Positions 61,460-64,000 of a stretch of DNA of 64,000 bases are shown in pieces (the stretch's first letter is position 1; every line of letters starts with the position of its first letter). The notes below the pieces were generated by a model. The model worked only from the letters and a program-made list of their open reading frames with translations. It ran no database searches and was not told the origin of the DNA. The position numbers and the translations under genes were made by a program. This stretch comes from an uncultured Erysipelotrichaceae bacterium (GTDB lineage Bacteria > Bacillota_I > Bacilli_A > RFN20 > CAG-826): positions 1 to 64,000 of the forward strand of contig CAMVEL010000002.1 of assembly GCA_947166565.1 (NCBI GenBank). The letters run 5' to 3'.

Positions 61460-62431
61460 ATGATTTACCTTATCGCCTGCCCAGATTCGACCCTTGCGAT
61501 CTCCTTGGCAAGAAACGCCATTAAAAAGGAATTGCCCGTCCGTGACGAGTTCAATTTCGTTTCTTTCAATATGGCCGACACCCCTTTGCTGGAGCTATCC
61601 CAAGAAGCAGGTTTTCTCCCTCTTGGCTACGATAAGAAAGCGATTATTGCCCAAAATTGCTATTTCCTTGAAAAACAAGGAAAAGGTTCGAAGAAGATGA
61701 TGGACGGCCTTGATGACCTTAAGGCCTATTTGGAGCATCCCGCGGAATTCACCGATTTATATTTGCTTGTCTATAGCGATAAGCTCGATGAAAAGTCCCC
61801 TCTTTATGAGGCCATCAAGAAAAATGGGCATATTCAGATCGAGAAAGCCCCGGACGAGGCCTTCTTGAGGAAGGTCATGAATAATTTCCTCGCCAAAAGA
61901 GGAATCAAAATAGAAGAAGCGGCCGCCAGAGAACTTTTATCAAGGGTCGGCAATGATTACGCAAGACTTTCCAACGAACTGCGCAAGCTCGACATTTACG
62001 TCGATGGGGAGGATATCCGCCTTGAAGCCGTTAAGTTGTTGGTTAATGCTAGACTTGAGGACAATGTTTTTCAAATAAGCGAAGCCCTTTTAAACGATAA
62101 CGTCAAAAAAGCATTATCGACCTATTACGACTTAAAGGTTTTGAATACCGATGAGGTTTCACTGATTTCGATTTTGGCGACGCAATTCCGCTTCGCAGAT
62201 CAAGTTTCCTATCTTGATTCGATGGGTCGAACAAAAAGGGAAATCGCCTCGATTCTTTCCGCTAATGAATGGCGCGTTGGGAAAACGTTGCAAACCCTAT
62301 ATGGAGTTAAACGCGAAACAATAGCCAGAATAATCGAACAACTATATGAAGCGGATAAAATGATATTGACGGGATCCGCGAATCCCGAATTCGCCTTTAC
62401 TAGATTCTTGGCTAACTTCAGTTTAGATTAA
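61460..62431 (+). CDS. holA: DNA polymerase III delta subunit
   Basis: 323 residues, clamp-loader delta fold: an AAA+-like domain without Walker motif, DDLKAYLEHPAEFTDLYLLV, ELLSRVGNDYARLSNELRKL lid region, then the C-terminal collar helices. Opens the sliding clamp. comEC-holA adjacency as in Bacillus. No ribosome site; leaderless or made from the comEA-comEC transcript. Confidence 0.92.
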   Translation: MIYLIACPDSTLAISLARNAIKKELPVRDEFNFVSFNMADTPLLELSQEAGFLPLGYDKKAIIAQNCYFLEKQGKGSKKMMDGLDDLKAYLEHPAEFTDLYLLVYSDKLDEKSPLYEAIKKNGHIQIEKAPDEAFLRKVMNNFLAKRGIKIEEAAARELLSRVGNDYARLSNELRKLDIYVDGEDIRLEAVKLLVNARLEDNVFQISEALLNDNVKKALSTYYDLKVLNTDEVSLISILATQFRFADQVSYLDSMGRTKREIASILSANEWRVGKTLQTLYGVKRETIARIIEQLYEADKMILTGSANPEFAFTRFLANFSLD

Positions 62432-62434
62432 AGA

Positions 62435-62460
62435 AAACGCCGATTGCTCGGCGTTTTTTT
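62435..62460. terminator. Bidirectional terminator between holA and rpsT
   Basis: AAACGCCGA (62435-62443) pairs with TCGGCGTTT (62448-62456) over TTGC, with A and T flanks. Confidence 0.92.
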
Positions 62461-62474
62461 CGTTAGATTGATGC

Positions 62475-62738
62475 TTAGGCTAAGCTAGCGACGAGACGCT
62501 GAAGGCGAGCTTTCTTGCGGGAAGCGGTGTTCCTTGCGAAGATCTTATCGCCAGCGGCCCTATCAATGAGGGAGATAACCTCCGGAAGAGCCTTGAGCGC
62601 TTCGTCCTTTTTCCCTTCGGCAGCAAGAGCTTCAAGCTTCTTGGTGGCGGTGCGGATTTCGTTCTTGCGGGAATTGTTCGCAACGTTGGTCTTCTTGGAA
62701 TTGAGGTCGCGTTTCACAGCGGATTTGATATTTGCCAT
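62475..62738 (-). CDS. rpsT: 30S ribosomal protein S20
   Basis: 87 residues from ATG 62738 (MANIKSAVKRDLNSKK). Helical bundle binding 16S rRNA; normal length. AAGGAA upstream. In Bacillus it follows holA in the same direction; here it is inverted. Confidence 0.97.
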   Translation of the reverse strand: MANIKSAVKRDLNSKKTNVANNSRKNEIRTATKKLEALAAEGKKDEALKALPEVISLIDRAAGDKIFARNTASRKKARLQRLVASLA

Positions 62739-62772
62739 TTTTATATTGTTCCTTATCGATATTTGCCCGCAT

Positions 62773-62801
62773 ATATTAGCCTTGAGGCTAAGAGTAATCA
62801 A
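62773..62801 (-). promoter_or_regulatory. rpsT promoter with inverted repeat at the -10
   Basis: On the minus strand TTGATT and TAATAT, spacer 17 (plus 62773-62801). TTAGCC-TTGA-GGCTAA (62776-62791) overlaps the first half of the -10 and the spacer. Confidence 0.65.
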
Positions 62802-62829
62802 GACTTTTTAACGGGAACAAGTCTATTTG

Positions 62830-64000
62830 TTATTTGTTTTTCTTGAGGTCGATGATGCACTTGGTGAAATCGTAGACATGGGCAAGCGCGCCATATTTCT
62901 CTTCGGGAATCTCAACGTCAAATTCCTTATTTAGAAGTTGGCACATCTCGATGTAGCTCATGGAGTCACCACCTAAATCCGTGGTCCAAATCGCGGTTGG
63001 GCCGATTTTGAATTCCGGAAGAAGAAGGACTTTGGAGAAGATCTTGGTGATGCGCTTTGCGACTTCATCAACCTCTTTTTGGTCGTACCCTTCAAAGGAG
63101 ACAACGACTTTCTTTGCTCCAGAAGTATCGACGAAATCGTCACTTCCGGCTTCAATCGCCTTCTTGAGTTCGAAGCGCTTGACCTTCATTGATCCGGAGA
63201 CAGGAAGAGGACGTTTGTCAATGAGGACATCCATAACTTTCTTTTCGTTAGGAAGCGTATCGTTGATGGCTTTGATGTCCTCGTTGATTTTCTTCATCTT
63301 CTTTTCGTCGACGGTATTATCGACTTCGACGACGAGGACGATGCTTTCGTCAGCGTGCCCTGGAATCTTCGCACCTAAGCAGACGACGTTGTTAACGTTC
63401 TTGATGTCCTTGAAATAATATTCGATTTCATCGGGGAAAACGTTTTCGCCATTAGAAAGGATGATCGTGTCTTTGATACGTCCTTTGATATAGAAGTAGC
63501 CCTGGCTATCCTCCATGACGATATCGCCGGTTGGGAAGAAATCATCCTCCCAGCTAACGCGTTTGAGCATGCCTCCGATGATTTCGCGGGTATGGGTGAT
63601 TGGGGAGCGGATGAAGAGCTCGCCTTGCCTTTCCCCGTTTTCGTTGCGGACGACATTGCCATCGCCGATGCGGTATTCGATGCCATGGAATGGCTTTCCA
63701 ATCGCGCCTTTTAGCCTTTGGGCGACATCGGTCGACATCTCAACGGAGGTAACGCCGACTTCGGTCATACCGAAACCGTTATATAAAGGGTACCCGAGAC
63801 CGTTGATGGTCGCCGCGGTCTTCGGGGAGAGATAGCCTCCGCCGGAGATGCAGTATTCGACTTCCGTTCCGAAAAGCTTCTTCTGGAAGGCTTTTCTAAC
63901 GGTATTGCTAGCGCCGAAACCGGCTTCCTTTTTGGAGATGCGGCCAGTATTGAAAGCAACCATTTTGGAGAATAAGTCGGCTTTGTTTCCGCCTAAGGAA
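62830..64000 (-). CDS. AMP-dependent acyl ligase fused to an acyl carrier domain, 3' part
   Basis: Open to the right edge; at least 389 residues visible. ANL superfamily motifs YNGFGMTEVG, TGDIV and KGRIKDTIILSNGENVFPDEIE in the adenylation domain, then a carrier domain with DLGGDSMSYIEM in which Ser is the phosphopantetheine site. Such fusions load fatty acids onto their own carrier for lipid, polyketide or lipopeptide making. Neighbours outside the window decide the pathway. The stop is followed by the rpsT promoter. Confidence 0.9.
   Translation of the reverse strand, partial: SLGGNKADLFSKMVAFNTGRISKKEAGFGASNTVRKAFQKKLFGTEVEYCISGGGYLSPKTAATINGLGYPLYNGFGMTEVGVTSVEMSTDVAQRLKGAIGKPFHGIEYRIGDGNVVRNENGERQGELFIRSPITHTREIIGGMLKRVSWEDDFFPTGDIVMEDSQGYFYIKGRIKDTIILSNGENVFPDEIEYYFKDIKNVNNVVCLGAKIPGHADESIVLVVEVDNTVDEKKMKKINEDIKAINDTLPNEKKVMDVLIDKRPLPVSGSMKVKRFELKKAIEAGSDDFVDTSGAKKVVVSFEGYDQKEVDEVAKRITKIFSKVLLLPEFKIGPTAIWTTDLGGDSMSYIEMCQLLNKEFDVEIPEEKYGALAHVYDFTKCIIDLKKNK

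Noticed and set aside
1-64000. Mollicutes code (TGA as Trp)
   Set aside because: All recognisable genes run to full length with TGG for Trp, and TGA serves as stop (for example pheT, pulA, esterase gene).
1-64000. CRISPR arrays, tRNA or rRNA genes, insertion sequences
   Set aside because: No regular repeat-spacer pattern, no cloverleaf-like sequence, no transposase or integrase motif and no rRNA signature seen on either strand.

Overview
The window reads as a stretch of core chromosome from an uncultured, probably gut-associated member of the Bacilli (Bacillota) close to the RF39/Erysipelotrichales/Mollicutes-related lineages. The basis is gene content and order: tig-lon-ysxC-valS, pheS-pheT, rpsO-pnp, rnjB-ftsK, alaS-DUF1292-greA and comEA-comEC-holA-rpsT all echo Bacillus synteny, with some members missing (clpX, hem genes, comEB, rpmF). 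T-box leaders, a CIRCE element, cre-like sites and many lipobox lipoproteins also fit. The code is standard: TGA is used as stop and TGG for Trp. I found no tRNA, rRNA, CRISPR array, transposase or phage gene.

Layout. 1-8.4 kb: end of an unknown gene, trigger factor, HrcA-type (CIRCE) controlled Lon, YsxC GTPase, T-box controlled valS. 8.4-14 kb: a small peptide gene with a bacteriocin-type leader, a cation-efflux transporter, and a diguanylate cyclase-lipoprotein-glycosyltransferase operon. 14-21.7 kb: fructose-bisphosphate aldolase, a two-gene ABC exporter, an alpha-glucosidase with a PucR-like regulator, and a small membrane protein. 21.7-32.6 kb: DUF523 protein, YgjP-type metallopeptidase, TrmH-type methyltransferase, two lipoproteins (one a SASA/CE6-type esterase), pheST, DUF177 protein, a frameshifted nitroreductase and another lipoprotein. 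32.8-41.3 kb: rpsO, pnp, a methyltransferase-fold protein, a three-gene FAD oxidoreductase set (glycerol-3-phosphate dehydrogenase type) and a YfcE-type phosphodiesterase. 41.4-55 kb: RNase J2-like protein, FtsK, pullulanase, PlsC, RsmF-type methyltransferase, pyrimidine-nucleoside phosphorylase, dtd, mnmA and a serpin lipoprotein. 55-64 kb: T-box alaS, DUF1292, greA, comEA-comEC-holA, rpsT and the 3' part of an acyl-AMP ligase fused to an acyl carrier domain.

The most unusual signal is a 44-bp element present three times (8429, 21367, 58776), each time upstream of a gene: comEA-comEC, a 62-residue peptide with a double-glycine-like leader, and an 86-residue two-helix membrane protein. Its two conserved blocks keep a fixed distance and the mRNA start region can fold into a hairpin each time, so it looks like a dedicated (competence-type) promoter class defining a small regulon.

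Other regulatory patterns: several genes have a -10 box only 5-12 nt before the start codon and no Shine-Dalgarno (probable leaderless mRNAs); five promoters carry a palindrome ending 6-7 bp before the -10 box; and the pheST leader has a T-box core with an unexpected variable base and no obvious terminator, but can pair with the ribosome binding site. Carbohydrate use (GH13 glucosidase, pullulanase, aldolase, cre-like sites) and surface lipoproteins suggest a fermentative, host- or polysaccharide-associated life.
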